A stretch of DNA of 64,000 bases, taken from assembly GCF_001854245.1 (NCBI RefSeq), contig NZ_CP015381.1, positions 3,135,001 through 3,199,000 on the forward strand. The letters run 5' to 3'. Within the stretch, counting starts at the first letter, position 1; each line of letters begins with the position of its first letter. Below, piece after piece: positions 33,054 through 41,525 of this stretch. A model generated the notes under the pieces. The model did not search any database. It was not told the DNA's origin and was given only the letters and a program-made list of their open reading frames with translations. The translations under genes and the position numbers were made by a program. Source of the stretch: Desulfococcus multivorans (GTDB lineage: Bacteria > Desulfobacterota > Desulfobacteria > Desulfobacterales > Desulfococcaceae).

Positions 33054-34295
33054 TTGAACAGGCGGGTCGTTATTACAGGACTAGGGTTGGTGACACCGAT
33101 AGGCATCGGTGTGGAAGCATCGTGGGCGGCGCTCTGCGCCGGGAAATCGGGCATCGGTGAAATAACGCGATTCGATGCGTCCGATTATACCACCAGAATT
33201 GCTGCTGAAGTTAAGGGCTTCAACCCTGAAGACTTTGTCCCCAAGAAGGACGCCAGACGCAACCAACTCTTCATTTCTTATGCCCTGGCCGCATCTCGCA
33301 TGGCCATGGAGGACTCCGGGCTGTCCATCGATGCGAAAAACGGACCCCGGATCGGCGTGATTACCGGTTGTGGTCTTGGCGGATTGGCGACGCTGGAAGA
33401 GCACACGATGATCATCAACACACGGGGTCCCAAGCGGGTCAGCCCTTTTTTCATCCCCATGATGATCGGCAACATGGCGGCCGGAATGATTTCCATCCAG
33501 TTCGGCGCCAAGGGGCCCAATCTGTCCATCGCCACGGCATGTGCGGCAGGTACCCATGCCGTGGGAGAGGCCTACAAGAATATTCAACGGGGATTTTCGG
33601 ATGCGGTGATCACCGGTGGCATGGAATCCGTGATCACACCGACCTGCATCGCCGGTTTTGGAGCTATGAAGGCCCTGTCCACGAGGAATGACGATCCCGA
33701 GCGGGCATCCCGCCCCTTTGACAAGGACCGGGACGGATTTGTGGTCGGGGAAGGCGCCGGAATTCTCATTATCGAGGCTCTTGAACACGCTCTGGAAAGA
33801 GGGGCCAGGATTTACGGCGAGGTCATCGGATACGGTATGAGCGGCGACGGTTACCACATGACGTCTCCCCCCCCAGACGCCGAAGGCGCTGTTCGCTGCA
33901 TGGAAGCCGCCATCGCCGATGCCGGTATCTCCTGCGACCAGATCGACTACATCAATGCCCACGGCACCTCAACCCCATTGAACGACCTGTATGAAACCCG
34001 GGCCATCAAAACGGTTTTCAAAGAGCATGCCAAGTCAGTACCCGTCAGCTCGACGAAATCCATGACCGGCCATCTTCTGGGTGCCGCAGGCGGCATCGAA
34101 ACCGTGTTTTCCACGTTGGCCGCCTATCACGACATCATTCCCCCGACCATCAATTTCGAAAGCGGGGATGAGGAGTGCGATCTCGATTATGTGCCCAATA
34201 TCGCTCGGAAGACCCCCATCGACATCGTGATGAGCAACTCCTTCGGCTTCGGGGGCACCAACGCCGCGATCATCGTGAGGAAGTACCGCCCTTAG
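33054..34295 (+). CDS. fabF: 3-oxoacyl-ACP synthase II
   Basis: Condensing enzyme that extends acyl-ACP with malonyl-ACP. The active-site Cys is in TACAAGTHAVGEAY (about 163), with His in NAHGTSTPLND (about 303) and His in KSMTGHLLGAAGG (about 340), the Cys-His-His triad of KAS II. The start is taken at TTG 33054 (413 residues, beginning LNRRVVITGLGLVTPIG) because AGGGAGGG is suitably placed; a TTG 45 bases upstream would add a non-homologous tail. Confidence 0.94.
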   Translation: MNRRVVITGLGLVTPIGIGVEASWAALCAGKSGIGEITRFDASDYTTRIAAEVKGFNPEDFVPKKDARRNQLFISYALAASRMAMEDSGLSIDAKNGPRIGVITGCGLGGLATLEEHTMIINTRGPKRVSPFFIPMMIGNMAAGMISIQFGAKGPNLSIATACAAGTHAVGEAYKNIQRGFSDAVITGGMESVITPTCIAGFGAMKALSTRNDDPERASRPFDKDRDGFVVGEGAGILIIEALEHALERGARIYGEVIGYGMSGDGYHMTSPPPDAEGAVRCMEAAIADAGISCDQIDYINAHGTSTPLNDLYETRAIKTVFKEHAKSVPVSSTKSMTGHLLGAAGGIETVFSTLAAYHDIIPPTINFESGDEECDLDYVPNIARKTPIDIVMSNSFGFGGTNAAIIVRKYRP

Positions 34296-34330
34296 CGACA
34301 ACCGTCGCCTTGCTTCAATCCGACCCAGAG

Positions 34331-34358
34331 CGAGCATCCCCTTTCTCAAGGATGCTCG
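34331..34358 (+). terminator. Hairpin after fabF
   Basis: CGAGCATCC (34331-34339) and GGATGCTCG (34350-34358) form a perfect 9-bp stem with a ten-base loop between convergent fabF and pdxT. No long T run follows, so it is a weak or bidirectional signal. Confidence 0.5.
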
Positions 34359-34379
34359 TTCGCTTTCCGGCCCTCAGGA

Positions 34380-34949
34380 CTACAGACTTAAAAAATATCG
34401 GTGAAACACCGCTGTCTGCGTCAACTCCGGATGAAACGTCGTTGCCATGATCCGGCCCTGCTGTACGAAGACCGGATCTCCCATGGACCTCGCGTGAATC
34501 GTCACTCCGGGCCCGGACGCCGTAATCCGGGGCGATCGGATGAAGATTCCCGGGAAGGCGTTCACACCGTCGGAGATATCCGGAATCGAGATGTCGATGT
34601 CACGGATCGTGCTGGCCAACTGACGACCGTAGGCATTTCGCTCCACAGACACCGCCAGGACGTCCAGCCGACCGGGACTACCGTCAACCGTTTCGGCCAG
34701 GAGAACAACCCCCGCACAGATGCCCCAGACCGGCATTCCGTCCAGAATCCGTTCCCTCATGGGAGCGATCATCTCAAATTCATGCAGAAATTTCCCCATG
34801 ACCGTGCTCTCCCCCCCCGGAATGATGAGTCGGTCAATTTCTCTGAGCCCTTCCGCATCCCGGACGATATGACATTGGATACCCAGGGAATTCAGGTGAT
34901 GGATGTGATCGAGAAAAGCCCCCTGGAGCCCCAGCAACCCCACCATCAT
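34380..34949 (-). CDS. pdxT: Pyridoxal 5'-phosphate synthase glutaminase subunit
   Basis: Class I glutamine amidotransferase that feeds ammonia to PdxS. The 189 residues begin MMVGLLGLQGAF; the oxyanion strand PGGESTVM (about 46), nucleophile Cys in GICAGVVLL (about 75) and His-x-Glu in TFHPELTQT (about 172) form the triad. It follows pdxS by three bases. Substrate channeling partner of PdxS. Confidence 0.95.
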   Translation of the reverse strand: MMVGLLGLQGAFLDHIHHLNSLGIQCHIVRDAEGLREIDRLIIPGGESTVMGKFLHEFEMIAPMRERILDGMPVWGICAGVVLLAETVDGSPGRLDVLAVSVERNAYGRQLASTIRDIDISIPDISDGVNAFPGIFIRSPRITASGPGVTIHARSMGDPVFVQQGRIMATTFHPELTQTAVFHRYFLSL

Positions 34950-34952
34950 GAA

Positions 34953-35840
34953 TCACGTTCCCCGACCGGCCATGCGGGTTTCGAGACCGGCCATCTCCAG
35001 TCCCACCATGGCGGCCCCCAGGTTTTTGGAGATCTCCGCGAGTTTGCCGGGGTCCTCCCAATGAATGACCGCTCGAACGATGGCGGACGCTGTCCTGGAA
35101 GGATTCTCTGATTTAAAAATGCCCGATCCCACAAAAATGCCGTCTACACCCAACGCCATCATCAGGGCGGCATCCGCGGGGGTGGCGATGCCGCCTGCAG
35201 CAAAGTTGACCACCGGAAATCGGCCCCGCTCCATCGTCTCCCGCACCAAGGCAACGGGCACCCGGCAACGGGAGGCTGTTTCCTCCAAAGCCAGGTCGTC
35301 CATACCCTTCAGGGCATCGATCTCGGCCGTTATGGTCCGGATATGTCGGACGGCCTCCACGATATTCCCCGTGCCCGCCTCCCCTTTTGTGCGCAGCATG
35401 GCCGCCCCTTCGTGGATGCGCCGGAGCCCTTCGCCCATGTTTCTGGCGCCACAGACGAATGGGACGGCAAATGTCTGCTTGTCCACGTGGCGGCTCTCGT
35501 CGGCCGGGGTCAGCACCTCACTCTCATCGATGAAATCGACCCCCAGAGCCTCGAGAATGCGGGACTCCATGAAGTGACCGATCCGGATTTTGGCCATGAC
35601 CGGTATGGACACCGCCGCCATGATGGATTCGATCATGGCAGGGTCGCTCATGCGCGCCACCTGGCCTTGAGTGCGGATATCCGCGGGCACGCGCTCAAGT
35701 GCCATGACCGCACACGCTCCGGCATCCTCGGCAATGCGCGCCTGCTCCGGCGTCGTGACATCCATGATCACCCCGTTTTTGAACATCTCGGCAAAGCCTT
35801 TGTTGACTTTCTCTCGACTCACCTTTATTCCTTTCCACAT
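34953..35840 (-). CDS. pdxS: Pyridoxal 5'-phosphate synthase lyase subunit
   Basis: Makes PLP directly from ribose 5-phosphate, glyceraldehyde 3-phosphate and ammonia. The (beta-alpha)8 barrel shows [22 protein letters not shown] (active Asp/Lys region), MAKIRIGH (second Lys) and [16 protein letters not shown] (phosphate site). Start ATG 35840 gives 295 residues, the family's normal length; an upstream ATG at 35885 adds 15 residues that do not look like the family. Neither start has a clear ribosome-binding site. Confidence 0.94.
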   Translation of the reverse strand: MWKGIKVSREKVNKGFAEMFKNGVIMDVTTPEQARIAEDAGACAVMALERVPADIRTQGQVARMSDPAMIESIMAAVSIPVMAKIRIGHFMESRILEALGVDFIDESEVLTPADESRHVDKQTFAVPFVCGARNMGEGLRRIHEGAAMLRTKGEAGTGNIVEAVRHIRTITAEIDALKGMDDLALEETASRCRVPVALVRETMERGRFPVVNFAAGGIATPADAALMMALGVDGIFVGSGIFKSENPSRTASAIVRAVIHWEDPGKLAEISKNLGAAMVGLEMAGLETRMAGRGT

Positions 35841-35954
35841 ATTGGGTTCATTGAACGAATTCGATAGCGGCATCCGGCGACACATCAGACGGGCCGGCTC
35901 TCGTCATGAGGCCCCCATTTCTGCAAGTTGTTATCGCCCAGTTGATTTTTAGAC

Positions 35955-35978
35955 TAGTACACTTGATATATTGTACTA
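35955..35978. promoter_or_regulatory. Inverted-repeat operator between pdxS and pdxR
   Basis: TAGTACA at 35955-35961 and TGTACTA at 35972-35978 are perfect inverted copies ten bases apart, in an AT-rich stretch between the divergent genes. A TTGACA box on the minus strand lies at 35988-35983. The position suits a PdxR-binding site controlling pdxST. Confidence 0.6.
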
Positions 35979-36005
35979 ATATTGTCAAGCAGAAAATAGG
36001 AGAAC

Positions 36006-37274
36006 ATGGCGCTATACAGAGACATTGCAGCGGAACTGGCGCGACGTATCCGGGAGGGACGCTACAGACCGGGAGAGCGGATCCCGTCCATTCGTCAGGT
36101 AGCCGAGGAATTCGGCTGTAACAAATTAACGGTTCAAAAGGCCTTCGATGCCCTCAAGCGCGACGGGATGATTGAAAACGTCGTGGGCAGCGGCTCATTC
36201 GTTCGCTATCCGGAAAAGATTGCCATGAGCGGTGAGGTGTTCGACTTCAGAACGTCCTACATCTCTGAAGCCTTCTTTCCCTTGAAAACCGCAAAAGCCA
36301 TTTTTTCGGACCTTTTCGATCAGGAACGAACCCAGGCCTTCTCTCCCCCGCCGGTTGAGGGGGACCCGGAACTGATCGAGGCTCTGGGCGCCTTTTATCG
36401 ACTTCCGACCCAGCGCATGTTGATTGTCTCCGGCGCACAGCAGGGATTGGACCTTACCGCCAAGGTTTTTTCGACTAATATCTCAGATTCAATTCTGTTC
36501 GAGGATCCCACGTATCCCGGGGCCATCTCCCTTTTCAAAGCTCGGCATTTCGTCCCCCTCGAGACCGACGGCCCAGACCTGGAGGAATTCGACCGTAAAC
36601 TCACTCCCGCCATCAAGCTATTCTATGCCATGCCCGCGGTCCATAATCCCACCGGCATCTCCTACAGCCTCGAAAAAAAAAAGGCGCTGGTCAGGCGCGC
36701 CGAACGATTCCCTTTTTATCTCATCGAAGATGATTATCTATCGGAATTCAACCCCCGTCCAGATCCGCGATTCATAGACATCCTTCCTGAAAAGACCCTT
36801 TATATCAAGTCTCTGTCTCAAACCACCGTCTCGGGTGTCCGCCTCGGTGCCATGATTGTTCCCGAATCGCTCTTCGACAAATTCATCTACGCAAAGTTCA
36901 TGTCGGACATCGCCTCGACGGGTCTCCTTCAGAAATTCGCCACACGGTTCATCCGTGAGGGGGCCTATGCAAGATATATTACCGAAACTCATGTGCGGAT
37001 ACAGGAGAGAAAGCGCCGCCTGACAGGGTTGATCGCCGAACATCCTTTCTTGTCGATACCTCACGATGCCCCGGGCTACAACCTTTGGGTCAAATCGGAT
37101 CGATCGCTTTCCCTCCCCAGGGTGCCGTGGACCCCGGGGGAGGAATTTTCCTTTTCGCCGATCTTCAGGAATTTTTTCCGAATCTCCTTTATGCACATGG
37201 ACGATGACACATTTGATCGAGCCGTCACCTATCTGAGAAACCTTCTGCCCCATGCTTTTCACCATGAAAATTGA
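36006..37274 (+). CDS. pdxR: MocR-family regulator of vitamin B6 synthesis (PdxR)
   Basis: Chimeric regulator of 422 residues: an N-terminal GntR-type winged helix (about 1-70, RYRPGERIPSIRQVAEEFGCNKLTVQKAFDAL) fused to a fold-type I aminotransferase domain. The PLP lysine is in LYIKSLSQTTVSGVRLG (about 285) and PAVHNPTGISYS is the phosphate/cofactor region. PdxR proteins sense PLP and control pdxST. Divergent arrangement from pdxST and the inverted repeat between them support the name. A canonical AGGAG precedes the ATG. Confidence 0.9.
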   Translation: MALYRDIAAELARRIREGRYRPGERIPSIRQVAEEFGCNKLTVQKAFDALKRDGMIENVVGSGSFVRYPEKIAMSGEVFDFRTSYISEAFFPLKTAKAIFSDLFDQERTQAFSPPPVEGDPELIEALGAFYRLPTQRMLIVSGAQQGLDLTAKVFSTNISDSILFEDPTYPGAISLFKARHFVPLETDGPDLEEFDRKLTPAIKLFYAMPAVHNPTGISYSLEKKKALVRRAERFPFYLIEDDYLSEFNPRPDPRFIDILPEKTLYIKSLSQTTVSGVRLGAMIVPESLFDKFIYAKFMSDIASTGLLQKFATRFIREGAYARYITETHVRIQERKRRLTGLIAEHPFLSIPHDAPGYNLWVKSDRSLSLPRVPWTPGEEFSFSPIFRNFFRISFMHMDDDTFDRAVTYLRNLLPHAFHHEN

Positions 37275-37349
37275 GAAATCGGTCAGCACCGAGCATTTCG
37301 TCGACCTCGGAAGCAACGGATCCGCTCGATCGGCGGGTCGACGGATGGG

Positions 37350-38420
37350 TCACGGCAGTGGTTTGGTGGTGTAGGCGATGTCGGCCTCCTCAGCGCTGCG
37401 AAGTGGCAGCGTCTTACCCGTGCGCAGGTCATCCACCCAATCGGGATTGAGCAAAGCGGTTTTCCCGGAAAGAACGATATCGGCGTCCTTCAGGGCTTCC
37501 TCCGCGCTGCGGCGGTCGTAAATTTTCCCGCAGATGAAGATCGGCAGCGTTGTGGCCTCTCGGGTGAGACGGGCCATGGTTTTGCCCGATCCGAAAGCCT
37601 CGTCGCCGTATGCATAGGTGGAAACCGAAACGGCATCGATGGGTTCCTGGGAAAGGCGGCGAATAATGTCTTGATACTCTGCCTGATCCGAGAACAGTGA
37701 AATCTCTTTGTCCACCACGCCCCAGTTGGAAATGCGGAAGAAAAGAAGACGGTCCGAAGGCACAACCGGTCTGACCGCCTGGATCACCTCGTGAACGAAA
37801 CGGTATCGCTTTTCCATTGATCCCCCATAGCCGTCGGTCCGCTGGTTGGTATAGCCGGAGAGGAATTGGCTGATGAGGTAGCCGTGAGCGCCATGGATTT
37901 CAATACCGTCAAAACCCGCGGCTACCGCGCCTTTGGCGGTCTCGACGAACCCATTGAGGACATGATCGATATCAAATCGGCTCATGACATCCGGCGTGGG
38001 GTAAGGCTCTCCAGTCAGGGGATTATCCTGACGGGGGCAAATCGCGCTGGGAGCGATCACCCGTCCGGCCGGATTGACTCCCGACCACGCCACCCTCCCG
38101 CAATGAAACATCTGTAGAATCGAAAGGGCGCCATGACGGTGGATGTTCTCAACGACCCGGGACCAGACGTCGATTTGTCGCTGGGACGTGAGGCGTGCCT
38201 GGCCGGGATATCCCTGGGCGCTTTCGTAATCCGTCACGATGGCTTCGGTATAGACGATCCCGGCACCGTTTTTGGCTCGCGCGACCAGAAAATCAAGGAC
38301 ATCGCGGCGGGGAATGCTGTCCTTCACCGACGACATCCGGGTCATGGGCGCCACACCCAATCGGTTTTTAACGTTAAAACGCTTCAGCTGAAACGGAGAA
38401 AACAAGATATCCTCTGCCAT
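37350..38420 (-). CDS. Old Yellow Enzyme-family NADH:flavin oxidoreductase
   Basis: FMN-dependent TIM-barrel ene-reductase/2,4-dienoyl-CoA reductase-like protein of 356 residues. Signatures are NRLGVAPMTRMSS (about 19), LQMFHCGR (about 100) and GFDGIEIHGAHGYLISQFLSGYTNQRTDGYGGSMEKRYRF (about 170-210). No C-terminal FeS/FAD domain is present, so it is the short YqjM-like type. Substrate unknown. It forms a minus-strand group with DUF3786 and acyl-CoA synthetase genes. Confidence 0.9.
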   Translation of the reverse strand: MAEDILFSPFQLKRFNVKNRLGVAPMTRMSSVKDSIPRRDVLDFLVARAKNGAGIVYTEAIVTDYESAQGYPGQARLTSQRQIDVWSRVVENIHRHGALSILQMFHCGRVAWSGVNPAGRVIAPSAICPRQDNPLTGEPYPTPDVMSRFDIDHVLNGFVETAKGAVAAGFDGIEIHGAHGYLISQFLSGYTNQRTDGYGGSMEKRYRFVHEVIQAVRPVVPSDRLLFFRISNWGVVDKEISLFSDQAEYQDIIRRLSQEPIDAVSVSTYAYGDEAFGSGKTMARLTREATTLPIFICGKIYDRRSAEEALKDADIVLSGKTALLNPDWVDDLRTGKTLPLRSAEEADIAYTTKPLP

Positions 38421-38516
38421 TTTTCCTCCTCGTCATCGATCCCGTCTGCGGCCGATGCCGTTAACGCTGCGGCGCTGGTCGCCTTGCGGAAAATCGGGTT
38501 ATGAATGCGAATGCCG

Positions 38517-39128
38517 TTATTTCAGCATTAAGAGCCCCTCCGAAAGCACGTGCCCCAGAACCGCAACGGACTCCATATCCAGGTAGGCCTCCGTCTGCCT
38601 TTCGAACAATACGGAGCAGTGGGAAGAGAATTCCTCATCCCGGTCATTGAAGAGCAGCAGCATCGACAGTCGGGGAAGCGGATCGAACTGAATCGAAAGG
38701 TCATGGGAAAACAGGGTATCCGGCATTCTTCCCCCCATTTTCTTCGCGGCGGAGGCAAGGCCGTTCACATCTCCCTCAAACCCTTCGGTGATCAGTGCCT
38801 CTACCGCTTTCGCGAAATAGACGAGCAAGGGGCCGGCATCCTTGAAATCCCTGAACGAAGTCCACGGCCCCCGCGCTTTAACCGTGTCGGGACACATCAG
38901 AAGATATTTGAAGAGTATGATGCACGTACTGTAACAAGGTCGCAGACCGTCGGGCCCGATGACGCCGTCACCCGATATCCGGTGAGGTCTGCCGAAAAAA
39001 GAAACGATCAGGCCGTCTGCATCGGCTTCAGCACCCAGAAGCTTTGCACGTGACGGAAGATCGAGGGCTCCGATCATTTCCAGGTAATACCGATAATTTC
39101 TTTCGAATACAGGCGATTTTTTTTTCAT
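38517..39128 (-). CDS. DUF3786-domain protein
   Basis: A 203-residue soluble protein, MKKKSPVFERNYRYYLEMIGAL..., with FFGRPHRISGDG, CYSTCIILFKYLL and a C-terminal region around LFNDRDEEFSSHCSVLFERQTEAYLDMES, which match the pattern of the DUF3786 family seen in sulfate reducers, methanogens and acetogens. Several members are encoded beside corrinoid or FeS enzymes, but no function is established. ATG 39128 has AAGGA upstream. It lies between OYE and acyl-CoA synthetase genes. Confidence 0.75.
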   Translation of the reverse strand: MKKKSPVFERNYRYYLEMIGALDLPSRAKLLGAEADADGLIVSFFGRPHRISGDGVIGPDGLRPCYSTCIILFKYLLMCPDTVKARGPWTSFRDFKDAGPLLVYFAKAVEALITEGFEGDVNGLASAAKKMGGRMPDTLFSHDLSIQFDPLPRLSMLLLFNDRDEEFSSHCSVLFERQTEAYLDMESVAVLGHVLSEGLLMLK

Positions 39129-39212
39129 GAGCGGCATCCTTCCCCGCCGACACCGCATATTGCCGACGGCCGAGGCCCAAGGGATGAAAAGCGAAGCAGC
39201 GTCGAACACCGA

Positions 39213-41291
39213 TTACAGCATCACAGCGGCATCCACGGCTACGGGACGCCCCTCTACGACAATGAAAGGGTTGATATCCACCTCGCGAACAGCAGGATAG
39301 GCGACACCCAGAGCTCCCAGCCGGACGAGGACATCGGCCAGGGCATCCCGATCGAGGGCGGTTGCCCCGCGAAACCCGTCAAGGAGCTGCTGAGATTTCA
39401 GTCGGCCGATGAGGGCCAGGGCATCCCCGTGGCTAAGGGGCGCAACGGCGAATGCGCGATCGTTGAGTGCCTCGGTCAATATGCCGCCCAGACCGCACAT
39501 CACGCACGGCCCGAATTGGGGATCCCGGATCAGGCCGACAATCAGCTCCAACCCGGCCGGTAGTTGGGGCTGAAGAAGCATCCCCCCCCGCTGACCCACC
39601 CGAAGCGCCATCCCTTCGAATTCTCGATGGAGCGTCTCCCGCCCATGGATATTCATCACGACGAGCCCGGCCTCGGTCTTGTGCACCGCACCCGGCACCA
39701 CCCCTTTCAGAACCACGGGCCATCCGAATCGATCCGCCGCTTTATCGGCCTCTGCCGGAGACATGACCCGAATCTCCTCCACGACCGGAATCCCAGCCCG
39801 CTTCAAAATCGATTTTGACGCCCGTTCGTCGAGAACACGGGGGCCGCCGCTTAAACGATCCAAGGGAACGGTCTGTATTTGAATATCCTGGATCCGGTCG
39901 TCGACGGGCTGATGCCTTCGCCGGTGATACGCCAGGAGTTTTCCAAGGCAATCAACCGCCCGTTTGACCTCCCTGAAGGCCGGAATCTTGAGATCGAGAG
40001 CCTGTCGCTGGAATCGACTCACCGCATTTCGCTCTCCGGATATCCAACAGAAGAGCGGTTTCCGGGCACTATGGGATAGACCGGCCATGATATCGAGCTG
40101 CGGTTCCAGATCAAATCCGCCGACAAAACAGTGGGCGAAGACGGCGTCGACCCCGGGGTCGGCCATCAGAACCGCCAGCGTTTCGTTATAAGCCTTGTGG
40201 GTTCCGTTGAGAAGGATACCGGGCCAGAGATCCACCGGATTTCCCGGCGCCATCCACGACGGGAAGACATCTTCAAGCCGCGTCAGGGACTCCCGGGAGA
40301 GGGTCGCCATAGCGAGCTGCGAATCCACCAGAAAATCGGCCGACACGATCCCGGCACCGCCGCTGTAGGTCATGATCGCCACCCGATTTCCCAGCCCAGA
40401 GGGCAAATCGTCGAACGCCTCCAGAACCCGGCAATAATCCATCATCTGGTAGAAATCATCGGCCTCCACCACCCCGGCCTGGCGGAAGGCGCCGCTGACC
40501 ACGGCGCCGTCACCCGCCATGCTGGCGGTGTGACTCACAGCCGCCGCCGCCCCTTCATCAGACTTTCCCCCCTTCAGGACGACGATCGGTTTGTTTGCCG
40601 CTTTGCAGAGGGATATGAATCTGGGCCCGTCGACGATGGATTCGAGATAGAGGCCGATCACCCCGGTATCCGGATCCGCAAGGAGATACTCAAGGAGGTC
40701 GCATTCCGCGACATCCATCTTGTTTCCGATGGAGCAGGCCTTACCCATGCCCATGACGCCGTGAGACATGACGTCGATGAGGAAGGCACCGGCCAGCATG
40801 CCGCTTTGGACAATGAGGGCGACCTTCCCGGGGATCATCCCCTGCTCCCAGATGGAGGACGTCACTGTTGAGAACACCCGCCGGTTTTTCACGTCCACCA
40901 GTCCCATGCAGTTGGGCCCCCAAAGCCGGACACCGCCCTCCCCCGCGATCCGCGCGGTTTCCTGCTGTAGTGCGACGCCTTCGGCGCCGATTTCGGCAAA
41001 TCCCGCGGATTCAATCATGGCGCCGGGAATGCCGCGTACAGCGCAGTCCCGGATCACCTGAGGAACCATCTCCGCGCCGACGAAGACTACCGCCAGATCC
41101 ACCGGATCCGGCACCGCCCGCAGCGAAGGATAACATGTCAGGCCTTCAATGGTATCGTACCGCGGGTTGACCGGATAGATCCTTCCCGTGTACCCCTTGA
41201 GCAGGTTGGCAATGATGATGTTGCCGCCCTTTTTCGGATTGGCCGTCGCACCGACGACCGCCAATCCCTTTGGGTTGAAAAAATAATCCAT
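39213..41291 (-). CDS. Acyl-CoA synthetase (ADP-forming type, fused subunits)
   Basis: Reversibly couples acyl-CoA hydrolysis to nucleotide phosphorylation. The 692 residues are the fused alpha-beta form: an N-terminal CoA-binding domain (FFNPKGLAVVGATANPKKGG, about 4-23), a ligase domain with the phosphohistidine region AAVSHTASMAGD (about 255) and a C-terminal ATP-grasp domain (about 480-690, ending VREVDINPFIVVEGRPVAVDA). Could recover ATP from acetyl-CoA or branched acyl-CoA; substrate not determined. Confidence 0.88.
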   Translation of the reverse strand: MDYFFNPKGLAVVGATANPKKGGNIIIANLLKGYTGRIYPVNPRYDTIEGLTCYPSLRAVPDPVDLAVVFVGAEMVPQVIRDCAVRGIPGAMIESAGFAEIGAEGVALQQETARIAGEGGVRLWGPNCMGLVDVKNRRVFSTVTSSIWEQGMIPGKVALIVQSGMLAGAFLIDVMSHGVMGMGKACSIGNKMDVAECDLLEYLLADPDTGVIGLYLESIVDGPRFISLCKAANKPIVVLKGGKSDEGAAAAVSHTASMAGDGAVVSGAFRQAGVVEADDFYQMMDYCRVLEAFDDLPSGLGNRVAIMTYSGGAGIVSADFLVDSQLAMATLSRESLTRLEDVFPSWMAPGNPVDLWPGILLNGTHKAYNETLAVLMADPGVDAVFAHCFVGGFDLEPQLDIMAGLSHSARKPLFCWISGERNAVSRFQRQALDLKIPAFREVKRAVDCLGKLLAYHRRRHQPVDDRIQDIQIQTVPLDRLSGGPRVLDERASKSILKRAGIPVVEEIRVMSPAEADKAADRFGWPVVLKGVVPGAVHKTEAGLVVMNIHGRETLHREFEGMALRVGQRGGMLLQPQLPAGLELIVGLIRDPQFGPCVMCGLGGILTEALNDRAFAVAPLSHGDALALIGRLKSQQLLDGFRGATALDRDALADVLVRLGALGVAYPAVREVDINPFIVVEGRPVAVDAAVML

Positions 41292-41345
41292 CTTCCCCCC
41301 TTGAACATACTGTTGGTCATCATGTGTCCCAACTTTCGGTATTCA

Positions 41346-41404
41346 TGGGGCGTACCCTCCCGACACCTCTTCCCGGTCACCGTCATGGAAGTCGAAAGTT
41401 AGGT
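41346..41404 (-). repeat. Dispersed repeat, copy C (one end only)
   Basis: On the minus strand this reads CTAACTTTCGACTTCCATGA, then GGTGACCGGGAAGAGGTGTCGGGAGGG, matching the left end of copies A and B. It lies between the acyl-CoA synthetase and dsrN genes. Confidence 0.65.
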
Positions 41405-41525
41405 TATTGTCTAAATGCAGATTCTTTCTTAACCGGATCGTTTTCAAAAATCCAGCGTTATGGGTGCGCAGCGGATGTTGAGAGGCGATAAAACGGAAGG
41501 ATTACAGTATGGAATGATGAGAACG

